Positions 1-7,819 of a DNA stretch of 64,000 nt are shown here, piece after piece. A program made the position numbers and the translations under genes. Source of the DNA: Paenibacillus sp. FSL H7-0737 (lineage in GTDB: Bacteria; Bacillota; Bacilli; Paenibacillales; Paenibacillaceae). The stretch is taken from the NCBI RefSeq assembly GCF_000758545.1, contig NZ_CP009279.1:5580001-5644000 (forward strand). The letters are read 5' to 3'. Below the pieces are notes generated by a model. That model did not search any database. It saw nothing but the letters and a program-made list of their open reading frames with translations, and had not been told where the DNA came from. Numbering within the stretch: position 1 is the first letter of the stretch; each line of letters opens with the position of its first letter.

Positions 1-235
1 CTCCGCTTGCATGCAAGATGCCGTGATTCAGTGCGGAGGCAGTCCCTCCGTTACTTTTCCCTAAATAATGAATTCGCGGAAAATACGGTCTAATCAAATC
101 TGTATGAACAGTCGAGCCGTCATCGACGACGATGATCTCGTATGGCTCCCAAGACTGTGAAAGCACACTTTGCAAGGCATGCTCTATATAAGGGCAGTTA
201 TAAAAAGGAATCACTACCGACACTTTCGGTCTCAT
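1..235 (-). CDS. Family 2 glycosyltransferase, partial (N-terminal 78 residues)
   Basis: The frame opens with ATG at 233-235 and runs off the left window edge, so only the N-terminal part is present. The residues start MRPKVSVVIPFYN, the classic GT2 (GT-A fold) beta-strand, followed about 35 residues in by the nucleotide-binding VVDDGS motif. Its start codon overlaps the stop of the preceding SDR gene in an ATGA arrangement, so the two are translationally coupled. It should transfer a sugar from an activated donor to a glycan acceptor; donor and acceptor cannot be told from this fragment. The neighbouring UDP-sugar genes make an N-acetyl-deoxyhexosamine donor plausible. Confidence 0.85.
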   Translation of the reverse strand, partial: MRPKVSVVIPFYNCPYIEHALQSVLSQSWEPYEIIVVDDGSTVHTDLIRPYFPRIHYLGKSNGGTASALNHGILHASG

Positions 236-1215
236 AACATCCGTCCTTCCCAGTTCACGCGGCAATAGTCCAAAATATCTGTTAAGGACTGACTAAACTC
301 AATTCCCGGCTTCCAGCCCAGTGAAGATACATTGTCTTCAGGTGTTGCAGAGGCATCTGAAGTTATTAGTTTATCCCCCGCCACTCCGTTAACCGGAATA
401 GAGAGAGCAGCTTGTGCTGGTCCCCAGTCCATCGGAATTGAAGCACTGGAGCGGCTTATCAGTTGCTCCGCAATATCCCCAAGTTGCCGTTGTGTCCCTG
501 AGTCGATTTGATAAATGGTTCCATTAGTACCTTCGCGCAATATAAAGTCATAAGCTCTTACAGCATCGCGTACATCCAAAAAATCACGTAATGCATAGCG
601 AGATGATAGTTTAAAGGGAGGGATTTCTTCGCCTGCATGTACTTCACTACGAACAATATGCTGTGCCAATAAAGAGCAGAAACCAGTAGAAGGACCGGGA
701 CCGATTAGGTTGCAGGGCTCAGCCAGCAGAACGGGCTGTTTAAACAGCGTCCCCCAAGCCAGAGACACCAGCTCTTCTATTGTTTTGCTGAGGCTATATG
801 GGTGTGGGGGTCCTGCCACCACACCCGGTTTGAATTTAAGTCGCGAGCCTGCTACAAGAATTCGACTGGTAGGTAGACTTCGCATAGCTTCTAACAAATA
901 TAACGTTGCCATCACATTCGTCTCCATAAAGAGCAAAGGGTTACGCCAAGACTCGGGCACCGAGTTGTTTCCTGCCAAATGAAGGACAGCCTCCGGTGTA
1001 GTTTCCTTGATCATCTCAGCTACGGCCTTCCGATTGCTTAAATCACAGTAATAAACCTTCACTCCTTCTGGAAATAAAGCGGAAGCCAGGGCACCCGCTG
1101 TGGATGGCGGACGCACCACAGCAGTAACCTCAGCGCCTCCTGCCAAGAACAAATGAACGGCATGTCGACCGGTGAATCCGGCAGCCCCGGTAATCAGTAG
1201 TTTTTGACCTTTCAT
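232..1215 (-). CDS. NAD(P)-dependent SDR epimerase/dehydratase, GMD/RMD-like
   Basis: A 327-residue extended SDR. The N-terminal Rossmann motif is TGAAGFTG and the catalytic pair is in PYSLSK (Tyr-x-x-x-Lys). The stretch EPCNLIGPGP followed by an aromatic and a Gln-His-Ile segment resembles GDP-mannose 4,6-dehydratase and GDP-6-deoxy-4-keto-mannose reductase (RMD). It probably reduces or epimerises a nucleotide-activated deoxysugar in the cytoplasm. Start ATG overlaps the stop of the upstream RmlD-like gene by four bases (ATGA), and its own stop overlaps the next GT2 start, so it sits inside a tight operon. The exact substrate is not determined; a UDP-sugar is as possible as a GDP-sugar. Confidence 0.75.
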   Translation of the reverse strand: MKGQKLLITGAAGFTGRHAVHLFLAGGAEVTAVVRPPSTAGALASALFPEGVKVYYCDLSNRKAVAEMIKETTPEAVLHLAGNNSVPESWRNPLLFMETNVMATLYLLEAMRSLPTSRILVAGSRLKFKPGVVAGPPHPYSLSKTIEELVSLAWGTLFKQPVLLAEPCNLIGPGPSTGFCSLLAQHIVRSEVHAGEEIPPFKLSSRYALRDFLDVRDAVRAYDFILREGTNGTIYQIDSGTQRQLGDIAEQLISRSSASIPMDWGPAQAALSIPVNGVAGDKLITSDASATPEDNVSSLGWKPGIEFSQSLTDILDYCRVNWEGRML

Positions 1216-2051
1216 GGGGACATCTCTGACTGTTTCATCCAGTCAGCCAGTTCTTGCAGCATCAATGGGTACGAAGGCAACGGCAAATTAACATCCGTTC
1301 TTGTATTCACTAATGTTCGATCTTGAACATGTTCATCCTCAGGGATGATTTCCACATCCTCTTTATGAAAAGCAGCCTGAATATGCTGAAGCAGCTCATA
1401 CTTACTTACCGGCTTCGGATGCGCTAAATGGATCAGCCCCGATACCGTGGAATCCAGCAGCGTATCCATTGCCTTAGCTAATTGGAGTGTAGTGACTCCG
1501 TTCCACATTACCCGGCGGTATCCTGACACTTGACCACGCTGTGCCAGAAACCAATCCATCAAACCAATGCCGTCTGGGCGGATTTCCGGACCAATAATCG
1601 AAGTCCGGATCGTAAGATGCCCAGGTTGCCGCACCTCGCCAAGACTTTTCGAAATCGCATAGACAGAGGTTCCATCAGGAACATCCTCTTCTGTGTACCC
1701 CCCGCGTGTTCCTTCAAACACGCAGTCGGTACTGATATGAATAAGTCTTGCATGAACAGCTTCCGCCATCCGCCACAAGTGGTGAGGAAGAAAGCCATTC
1801 ACATGGTAAGCCCCTATTTTGTCACGTTCTGCGAATTGATTGAGTACCCCCATCGCATTAATGATGCAATGAGGGGAGACGATATCGACCAGCTTTTCTA
1901 CTCCGGCTATATCGTTCGCATCTACATACAGCCCGCCAAGATCGCTCTTATCCCGGGTTGTATGGAAGACGTGATGCTTGCCCTGGCGGCGAAAATAATC
2001 CGCCAGCATATGCCCCGCCATACCGTTTCCACCAAGGATAAGCAGCTTCAT
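1212..2051 (-). CDS. RmlD-like NAD(P)H-dependent sugar-nucleotide reductase (FnlB/WbvR role)
   Basis: A 279-residue SDR of the dTDP-4-dehydrorhamnose reductase type: N-terminal GGNGMAGHML nucleotide-binding loop, HISTDCVFEG and YAISKSLGE active-site segment. It lies between a CapE/FnlA-type dehydratase and an SDR, and the 2-epimerase precedes that dehydratase. By position it does the 4-keto reduction step of a three-enzyme UDP-2-acetamido-2,6-dideoxy-L-hexose pathway. Staphylococcal CapF carries a C-terminal cupin domain; this protein is too short for one and ends soon after the SDR core. That is closer to the WbvR-type reductase of UDP-L-QuiNAc synthesis than to CapF of UDP-L-FucNAc synthesis; the product assignment is inference. 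It is ATGA-coupled on both sides. Confidence 0.8.
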   Translation of the reverse strand: MKLLILGGNGMAGHMLADYFRRQGKHHVFHTTRDKSDLGGLYVDANDIAGVEKLVDIVSPHCIINAMGVLNQFAERDKIGAYHVNGFLPHHLWRMAEAVHARLIHISTDCVFEGTRGGYTEEDVPDGTSVYAISKSLGEVRQPGHLTIRTSIIGPEIRPDGIGLMDWFLAQRGQVSGYRRVMWNGVTTLQLAKAMDTLLDSTVSGLIHLAHPKPVSKYELLQHIQAAFHKEDVEIIPEDEHVQDRTLVNTRTDVNLPLPSYPLMLQELADWMKQSEMSP

Positions 2052-3034
2052 TGCAGGAAACCTCCTCGAATCAAGATGCTTTTGATCTCTTCCTGATCCA
2101 TTAGATTCGTCTCGGAGCTGAAACTATTAAAAGAGACATGAGGATAAGCGCTATAATGTGCCTTTAACTCTGGCATGTTCAGCGTAGGGAGAATCACTAG
2201 ATACTGTTCATCGTAGACAACGGTTGTTAAGCTTTCGAAATCGCTCATTAGAATCTCGTGTATTTTCTCCCCCGGACGAATTCCGGTCTCGATAATACTT
2301 ACATTCGGCTCTCCAGAGGCCTCGATTAACACCTCAGCCAGGTCGATAATCCGGCAAGTAGGCATCGTCATGACAAAGATTTCTCCACCTAAGCTAACCT
2401 CAGAAGCTTTAAACAACAACGTAATCGCATCGCGTAGTGTGAAAAAGAAGCGGGTCATTTTCATATCGGTAATACGTACCTGTCCCTTGTCCTTGATCTG
2501 CTTCATGAACAAATGTACTACGCTGCCGTTCGTTCCGAGCACATTACCTCCACGTACGGTTACAAAACGGGTGTTTGAGCCAATTAGATTGGCATAGACG
2601 AACAATTTTTCCCCAATCGCTTTGGTCATTCCATAGAAGTTCGACGGGTTTGCAGCCTTATCCGTAGAAATGTAAATGGCTTTCTCAACGCCATTCACAA
2701 TGGCTGCTTCGATTACATTCTGAGTGCCTACAACATTGGTTTTGAGCGCTTCATACGGCTGATCCTCACAGACCGGAACATGTTTGAGCGCCGCCAAATG
2801 GAAGATATAATCAACGCCACGGCACGCGGCGATCAGCGCATCCTTGTCGCGGATATCACCAATGATAAAGCTGAGACGTTGATCCTCGAACTCCCGGCTC
2901 ATCGCCACCTGAGCGGACTCACTGCGGGAGAATACGATGATTTCCTTAGGATTTTGCGGCAGAAGTTGCCTAATCAGCTCATGCCCCCAGGAACCGGTGC
3001 CGCCTGTGACCACAATCCGTTTATTATTGAACAT
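2048..3034 (-). CDS. UDP-GlcNAc 4,6-dehydratase/5-epimerase (CapE/FnlA/WbvB family)
   Basis: A polysaccharide-biosynthesis SDR of about 328 residues. The sequence shows VVTGGTGSWGHEL at residues 9-21, HLAALKHVPVCE, ISTDKAANPSNFYGMTK (catalytic region) and a VRGGNVLG segment, all typical of the CapD/CapE/FnlA group that dehydrates UDP-GlcNAc and epimerises C5/C3. I place the start at ATG 3032-3034 (MFNNKR): it has a GGAGGG Shine-Dalgarno eight to nine bases upstream and matches the family's N-terminus. The longer reading begins with TTG at 3049. The start lies inside the end of the upstream 2-epimerase gene (11-base overlap). First committed step of the local UDP-sugar pathway. Confidence 0.9.
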   Translation of the reverse strand: MFNNKRIVVTGGTGSWGHELIRQLLPQNPKEIIVFSRSESAQVAMSREFEDQRLSFIIGDIRDKDALIAACRGVDYIFHLAALKHVPVCEDQPYEALKTNVVGTQNVIEAAIVNGVEKAIYISTDKAANPSNFYGMTKAIGEKLFVYANLIGSNTRFVTVRGGNVLGTNGSVVHLFMKQIKDKGQVRITDMKMTRFFFTLRDAITLLFKASEVSLGGEIFVMTMPTCRIIDLAEVLIEASGEPNVSIIETGIRPGEKIHEILMSDFESLTTVVYDEQYLVILPTLNMPELKAHYSAYPHVSFNSFSSETNLMDQEEIKSILIRGGFLQ

Positions 3035-4118
3035 GCAGGTTCCCTCCAAGCAAAAATTTAACTACCTTTACCGAAACATCCGGAGTCAAGTAACCTTCCG
3101 GAGCCTCCCAATCCCGACGGAGCGCCGCCATCAGCTTGACGCTACGTAGAATACTTTTCTGGTCAACACCTGACACCACGTTACTTCCGCAATCTACCGT
3201 TTCGGGACGCTCCGTTGTTCTGCGAATCGTAACGGTTGGTACTTTCATCAAGCAGCATTCCTCCTGTACGGTCCCACTATCGGTGATGGCACACAAGGCG
3301 TGCTGTTCCAAAAAAACAAAATCAAAAAATCCGAAGGGCTCATGAAATTCAACGAGAGGGTTCATTGGAAGAGAAAATTGCTCAGTTAGTTTGGAGCGAG
3401 TGCGAGGATGAATGCTGCATATTAAACGAATTCTAAAATGCTCAGCCACTGCGTTAAGACCTGACATAATTTGTACAAGGGACTCTGGATCATCTACATT
3501 CTCTGCACGATGTGCTGTTACAAGGAAATACTGCCCTGAGATAAGATTCAGCTGCTCCAGAATGCTGCTAGCCTGGATTTTCGATTCATAATGAGTCATG
3601 ACCTCATGAATCGGATTTCCTGTTAACACAATACGTCTGCTTGGGAAGCCTTCGCTGATTAGATGTCTTTTGCTCTGCTGTGTATATGGCATATTAATGG
3701 TCGAAACGGCATCTATGACACGGCGGTTTTTCTCTTCGGGCACTTTTAGGTCATAGCAACGGTTGCCTGCCTCCATATGCACCACCGGAATACCCATTCG
3801 TTCGGCCAAAATCGCGCATAACGCGCTATTCGTATCCCCCAGAAGCAAGACACGGTCTGGCTGTTCTTTTTGTAAAATGCTCTCTAGCCCTCCGAACATG
3901 GCGGCAAGCTGGCCGCCGAGTCCTGCTTGCTTATCCTGCAGCACATAATCCGGCGCCCGCAGTCCCAGCTCTGCAAAGAAAATGCCGCTGAGACTGGCGG
4001 TGAAGTTCTGGCCGGTATGCACTAGGATATGCCGCTCAGCATGTTCGTCGAGAAGCGGAATGATAACACTGAGGCGGATGATTTCAGGCCTCGTGCCTAA
4101 AATCGTCATGATCTTCAT
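3024..4118 (-). CDS. UDP-N-acetylglucosamine 2-epimerase (WecB/FnlC/WbvD family)
   Basis: A 364-residue GT-B-fold non-hydrolysing epimerase beginning MKIMTILGTRPEIIRLS, the family's N-terminal signature. Further family motifs are HTGQNFTASLSG, GDTNSALCA, MEAGNRCYD, the TAHRAENVD loop and the SGTVQEEC segment that binds the UDP moiety. The start ATG has a GGGGAGTG Shine-Dalgarno about seven bases upstream. With the dehydratase and reductase downstream it completes the gene trio that converts UDP-GlcNAc to a 2-acetamido-2,6-dideoxy-L-hexose. It is first in its transcript block after the 51-bp repeat tract, so the repeats lie in its 5' region. Confidence 0.9.
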   Translation of the reverse strand: MKIMTILGTRPEIIRLSVIIPLLDEHAERHILVHTGQNFTASLSGIFFAELGLRAPDYVLQDKQAGLGGQLAAMFGGLESILQKEQPDRVLLLGDTNSALCAILAERMGIPVVHMEAGNRCYDLKVPEEKNRRVIDAVSTINMPYTQQSKRHLISEGFPSRRIVLTGNPIHEVMTHYESKIQASSILEQLNLISGQYFLVTAHRAENVDDPESLVQIMSGLNAVAEHFRIRLICSIHPRTRSKLTEQFSLPMNPLVEFHEPFGFFDFVFLEQHALCAITDSGTVQEECCLMKVPTVTIRRTTERPETVDCGSNVVSGVDQKSILRSVKLMAALRRDWEAPEGYLTPDVSVKVVKFLLGGNLHVQ

Positions 4119-4227
4119 GAGTTCACTCCCCTGCCTGTTTGATGATGGTCTGACTTGACTCAGTCGGGTGGATTGAGACTGCTAGAAGCGCGGGTTGGGC
4201 TTTTAGCAGGATTGGTAGAATAGCAGA

Positions 4228-4752
4228 TTGAGACAATCTGCGGGATTTATACCGCTCATTTGGCGGGTCCGGCTCGAATCGCGGCAATTTGCGGGATTTA
4301 TACCGCTCATTTGGCGGTTTCAGCTGGAATCGCAGCAATTTGCGGGATTTATACCGCTCATTTGGCGGTTCCGGCTCGAATCGCGACAATCTGCGGGATT
4401 TATACCGCTCATTTGGCGGTTCCGGCTGGATTTGCGACAATTTGCGGGATTTATACCGCTCATTTGGCGGTTCCGGCTGGATTTGGGACAATCTGCGGGA
4501 TTTATACCGCTCTTTTGGCTCTTTTAGCCGAATTCGCGACAATCTGGGGCATTTATACCCCTCTTTTCGCTCTTTTAGCCGAGTTCGCGACAATCTGGGG
4601 CATTTATACCCCTCTTTTCGCTCGTTTAGCCGAATTCGCGACAATCTGGGGGATTTATACCCCTCTTTTTGCACGTTTAGCTGAATTCGCGACAATCTGG
4701 GGGATTTATACCCCTCTTTTTGCTCAGTTGGCCAAATTGGAGGCAATCTAGA
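4228..4752. repeat. Ten-copy 51-bp tandem repeat with conserved palindromic core
   Basis: Ten head-to-tail units at exactly 51-bp spacing; the core GCGGGATTTATACCGC or a variant starts at 4240, 4291, 4342, 4393, 4444, 4495, 4546, 4597, 4648 and 4699, and a decayed eleventh unit follows. The core can form a 4-bp stem around eight bases. In units 1-6 the arms are GCGG and CCGC; in units 7-10 they are GGGG and CCCC, so a base change in one arm is matched in the other. Because 51 is divisible by three, long open frames exist on both strands (4123-5163 minus, 4260-4751 plus), but they lack a Shine-Dalgarno site and family similarity that I can recognise, and I treat them as non-coding. Confidence 0.9.
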
Positions 4753-4807
4753 GCGTAAAATGCCTCGCCATTCGCTCAGCTTGCCACCTTCGCGGCAAGC
4801 GAGGCAC

Positions 4808-6271
4808 TTACCCTGCGCGCCGCCGCCCACCCCGGCGGGCTCGGCGGCGCTTGCCCCCGGCGGTGCTCCGCCGCCGGGCAGAACCCTTACGCCGCTTGCG
4901 AGCTGCGCGGCGCAAAACCAACGGGCGTCCGCTTCGCCGGCGCGCCCGGGCTTTGCCGCGTCGCTTGCGGGCGACGCGGCTCGGCAGTCCCTTGCTTCGC
5001 GGCAAAGCCGGCGACGCAGCGGGCAATTCAGGCAGGACAGCGGGTGGTTCCACCACGCTGTCAGCCTCGCGCACCGGCGGTGCGCTGCAATAGCGGAGGC
5101 TCCACATCTCCGCAAGACCCTGCAGGCGGCTCCGATAAGCCGCCGGACCATAAACGGCGTCAACTCGCTCCCGCGCTTGGGCGCCTATGGTTATCGCCAG
5201 TCCCGGCTGCGACAGCATGACGTTGACTCTTTCGGCCAGCGCGGAAATGTCCGACGCGGGCACGAGATTTTCGCCGCAGCCTGCTGAGTGCAGGATTTCC
5301 CGCAAGCCCCCGGAGTCGTAAGCGACCACAGGCTTTCCAAAAGCCATTCCTTCCAAAGCGGTCATTCCAAAGCCTTCGCGGATCAGGCTGGGAACAACCA
5401 GCACATCCATAGCGCAATAAGCAGATGGAAGGCATTCAGCATAACCAACAAATTTAAATCGGGTATACAGACCCTCGAGCTTTACCTTGCGGACACACCG
5501 ATCATAGTAGCTTTTGTCACCAGCTGAACCTATGACAACAAATTTCGCACTAGGATGGACCGCGTACACAAGCACAGCCATTTTCACAAAATGTTCCAAT
5601 CCTTTTTCCTTATTAATAAAGGAAGAAATATAACCGACCAGCTGCTCCTGCGGTTTAATCTTTAGCTCTCGCCGTCGTTCGCCCCGAAGCTTGCTCCAAG
5701 CCTCAATCATCATCTCTTTGTCATTCCAAGAAGGGGGAAGCTGAATCACTTTCTCCGCTCTTACTTCCTCTGGAAAGCAAGCTGCTGCTGTTTGTGAAAT
5801 AGCCAGAATCTCATCACTATTCCGATGAATCAGCCCTACACTAATGGGTGTATATTCATTGTCTGTTATCGTCTCTGATATTTTCCATACCACCGGAATG
5901 CCCAGTGACTTGGCAGCCATTGCTGGCAAAGCATGGACACAGGTACTTGTAATAATAAACGCCGGGCGCAGTGAGGTCAGCCAGTCTGTTAACTCGTGAT
6001 ACTCCCTGCTTTCCTGGAATTTACGAGCATCTGCCTCGAGCCCTGCATAAGGAGTGTACATTCCATATAAAAGAGGAATCGAGAGCAACTGTACACTTAT
6101 TCCAAAGCTTCGAGCCTGAGCAGTCAGCTTGCCGTCCTGTGGTGCAACGATAATACAATTAAAGTACGGAGAAAGCTCCTGAGCGAAAAACAACAACAGC
6201 TTCTCCGCTCCGGTAATACTGCGTGTATTAGATACATGTGAAAAGAGGACGATTGTAGCTTTATCAGCCAT
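4808..6271 (-). CDS. Family 4 glycosyltransferase with long Arg/Lys-rich C-terminal tail
   Basis: A 487-residue protein. Residues 1-400 are a GT-B glycosyltransferase: an N-terminal SNTRSITGAEKLL acceptor-side segment, VGYISSFINKEKG, and the donor-binding EGFGMTALEGMAFGKPVVAY motif with its two glutamates. From about residue 405 a Pro/Ala-rich linker leads to an extremely basic tail of roughly 60 residues containing runs such as RKRRGKARARRRS and ending GGRRRAG. The DNA of the tail (4808-5030) is far richer in G+C than its surroundings. Start ATG 6271 has GGGAGCG about ten bases upstream. No signal peptide, so it acts in the cytoplasm, perhaps tethered through the tail. Confidence 0.85.
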   Translation of the reverse strand: MADKATIVLFSHVSNTRSITGAEKLLLFFAQELSPYFNCIIVAPQDGKLTAQARSFGISVQLLSIPLLYGMYTPYAGLEADARKFQESREYHELTDWLTSLRPAFIITSTCVHALPAMAAKSLGIPVVWKISETITDNEYTPISVGLIHRNSDEILAISQTAAACFPEEVRAEKVIQLPPSWNDKEMMIEAWSKLRGERRRELKIKPQEQLVGYISSFINKEKGLEHFVKMAVLVYAVHPSAKFVVIGSAGDKSYYDRCVRKVKLEGLYTRFKFVGYAECLPSAYCAMDVLVVPSLIREGFGMTALEGMAFGKPVVAYDSGGLREILHSAGCGENLVPASDISALAERVNVMLSQPGLAITIGAQARERVDAVYGPAAYRSRLQGLAEMWSLRYCSAPPVREADSVVEPPAVLPELPAASPALPRSKGLPSRVARKRRGKARARRRSGRPLVLRRAARKRRKGSARRRSTAGGKRRRARRGGRRRAG

Positions 6272-6325
6272 GGCGTTTCGGCGCTCCCTAACGAGGGCCT
6301 GGAGCAGCCATTCACCTCCCTTAAA

Positions 6326-6455
6326 GTTTTACGAAGCGTTGCTCAAGTTTCTTACTTCGTAGTAAAACTCGCTTCGAAAGCATCCACTTAGTTTTACGAA
6401 GCGTTGCTCAAGTTTCTTACTCCGTAGTAAAACTCGCTTCGGAAGCATTCGCTTA
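6326..6455. repeat. Two tandem 65-bp intergenic repeat units
   Basis: Two nearly identical 65-bp units, 6326-6390 and 6391-6455, each beginning GTTTTACGAAGCG and containing GTAGTAAAACTCGCTTCG. Within a unit GTTTTAC is complementary to GTAAAAC, and GAAGCG to CGCTTC, but in crossing order, so only one pairing or a pseudoknot could form. The same architecture (GTTTTG...CAAAAC, GCTTCG, AAGCATTC) occurs at 46972-47093 in another intergenic space. In both places the block sits just upstream of a minus-strand gene start. The rest of 6272-6652 shows no coding signal. Confidence 0.8.
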
Positions 6456-6652
6456 GCCTGAGCCTCGCCCTCTCAGCCCATAACCCACCTTTGCCTCCGT
6501 TCAGCTATCTAAGCCGCTCCATCAGCTTCTTTTCATCAGGTTACAGGCATACGCTGAGGTCCGGTTCTACAGTATATCGAGGAAAAACAGATGCCGGCAC
6601 GACACCTGTCCCCTGCTAAGCGCACATTTCCATATCCAGTTTGGGCCAAAGT

Positions 6653-7789
6653 CTAGCCGTAGATTACTGTTAGCATCTGGTGAATACGTTTTGCGTAAGT
6701 GTGATCCTTGAGCGTCCGTTCAAAAGCACGCAGCGCGATTGCCCGGCGTTCCTCCTCATGGGTTAAGTAATAACGGATCTTATCCATCATTTCCTGAGGA
6801 CTCGCAAAGGTCACAATTTCTTCATCCGGTTTGTAGAAAGATCCCATATCATCTCTAGCATCTACTAATTGCAACGTGCCCGTTGCTGCAATTTCAAAGG
6901 TACGTGGATTAGGAGAAACGGCAGGAATCGAAAGCGTATTGTTATTAACCACTTCATCAATGTGCGAGCGGTGGAGGTTAATGACGATTTTGGAGCCGCT
7001 GTAAGCTACTGACGTCTCTTGTGGGGACATCCATTTGCCAATTTCAATACGGTCACCGTAGAGCGGAGCCTCAGGCAGACGATCCCACCAGATTCCGTTT
7101 ATCACTGTGTTATAGTTCATTAAATCAGGAAGAATCTCACGGAAGAAGTTCACCCGGTTCCAATAGGCGGAGCCAATAAAGCTAACTTCCCGATTCACTG
7201 ACGAACGTGTTGTAGTAGGACGGTAATGCTCCAGGTGAGCAGCAAAAGGAAGATAATGGACCTCAGGGCAACCAAGTCCCCGATAGAAATCAATACAATT
7301 ACGTTCAAGTGTGAATACAAAATCGTAGTGAGCCACAATCTTGACCGTAAAGTCAGTGTAATAAGGATCATCAGTAAGCCAAATAGCTGTCCGAATGCCA
7401 CTAGTGCGTAGAGCATCGATCTGCTCAAGAGGTAAATCCATACCGTCTAGCACCAATACCAGATCCGGTCTTTGCGCTGCAGCCAGCTCTACTAGATTTT
7501 GACGCACATCCGTAATTGTGACTTGAGCTGTTAATTTTTGTAGTGCGCAAAGAACCGCATCATCTAAAGGAGAGTAAGGGTAGCCTTTGCCAGAAGCGAC
7601 ATACATGACATGAATATTCCGCACAGGAAATACTTCTTCAGATCGACCATTCAGGATCGCAAGGCGTCCCCGTAAATAGCCCTCATCATACCCCCCCTTG
7701 AAACCACTCAGACGACCACGCAGCTTTTCTTCCTCCGGAGGTGTCAGAGGTAATGGGGGGGTAGGCATAATAAATTCATTATTGTTCAT
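6653..7789 (-). CDS. cgeB: CgeB-type spore glycosyltransferase (copy 2)
   Basis: A 378-residue protein of the CgeB family (DUF3880-like N-terminal half, Glyco_trans_1_2 C-terminal half). Motifs seen: VASGKGYPYSPLDDAV, AIWLTDDPYYTDF, VNLHRSHIDE-like acceptor segment (here VINLHRSHIDE), NPRTFEIAATGTLQLVD, and the terminal YYLTHEEERRAIALRAFERT then DHTYAKR. In B. subtilis CgeB takes part in glycosylating the outermost spore layer. The N-terminus carries GGYDEGYLRG, a motif also found in the other CgeB and in the small protein at 16810-17226. Start ATG has AAGGAG eight bases upstream; it follows the first cgeB by 30 bases, so they share a transcript. The two copies are recognisable paralogues. 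Confidence 0.85.
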   Translation of the reverse strand: MNNNEFIMPTPPLPLTPPEEEKLRGRLSGFKGGYDEGYLRGRLAILNGRSEEVFPVRNIHVMYVASGKGYPYSPLDDAVLCALQKLTAQVTITDVRQNLVELAAAQRPDLVLVLDGMDLPLEQIDALRTSGIRTAIWLTDDPYYTDFTVKIVAHYDFVFTLERNCIDFYRGLGCPEVHYLPFAAHLEHYRPTTTRSSVNREVSFIGSAYWNRVNFFREILPDLMNYNTVINGIWWDRLPEAPLYGDRIEIGKWMSPQETSVAYSGSKIVINLHRSHIDEVVNNNTLSIPAVSPNPRTFEIAATGTLQLVDARDDMGSFYKPDEEIVTFASPQEMMDKIRYYLTHEEERRAIALRAFERTLKDHTYAKRIHQMLTVIYG

Positions 7790-7819
7790 AATCCTCGCTC
7801 CTTTATCCCGTTATAGATT

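Noticed and set aside
4228..4752. CRISPR-like regular repeat spacing
   Set aside because: Units are directly adjacent and similar along their whole 51 bp; there are no unique spacers and no cas genes.
4123..5163. 346-residue minus-strand open frame with repeats of the type KEGYKSPRLSRI, and plus-strand frames at 4228-4751
   Set aside because: They follow from a 51-bp (17-codon) tandem repeat that stays open in several frames. There is no ribosome site, and the upstream half overlaps the GC-rich GT4 tail on the same strand in another frame. The compensatory changes favour nucleic-acid structure.
6288..6311. Seven-codon mini-ORF (MAAPGPR) upstream of the GT4 start as a leader peptide
   Set aside because: The Shine-Dalgarno is almost touching the ATG, and no attenuator follows. 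It is more likely chance.
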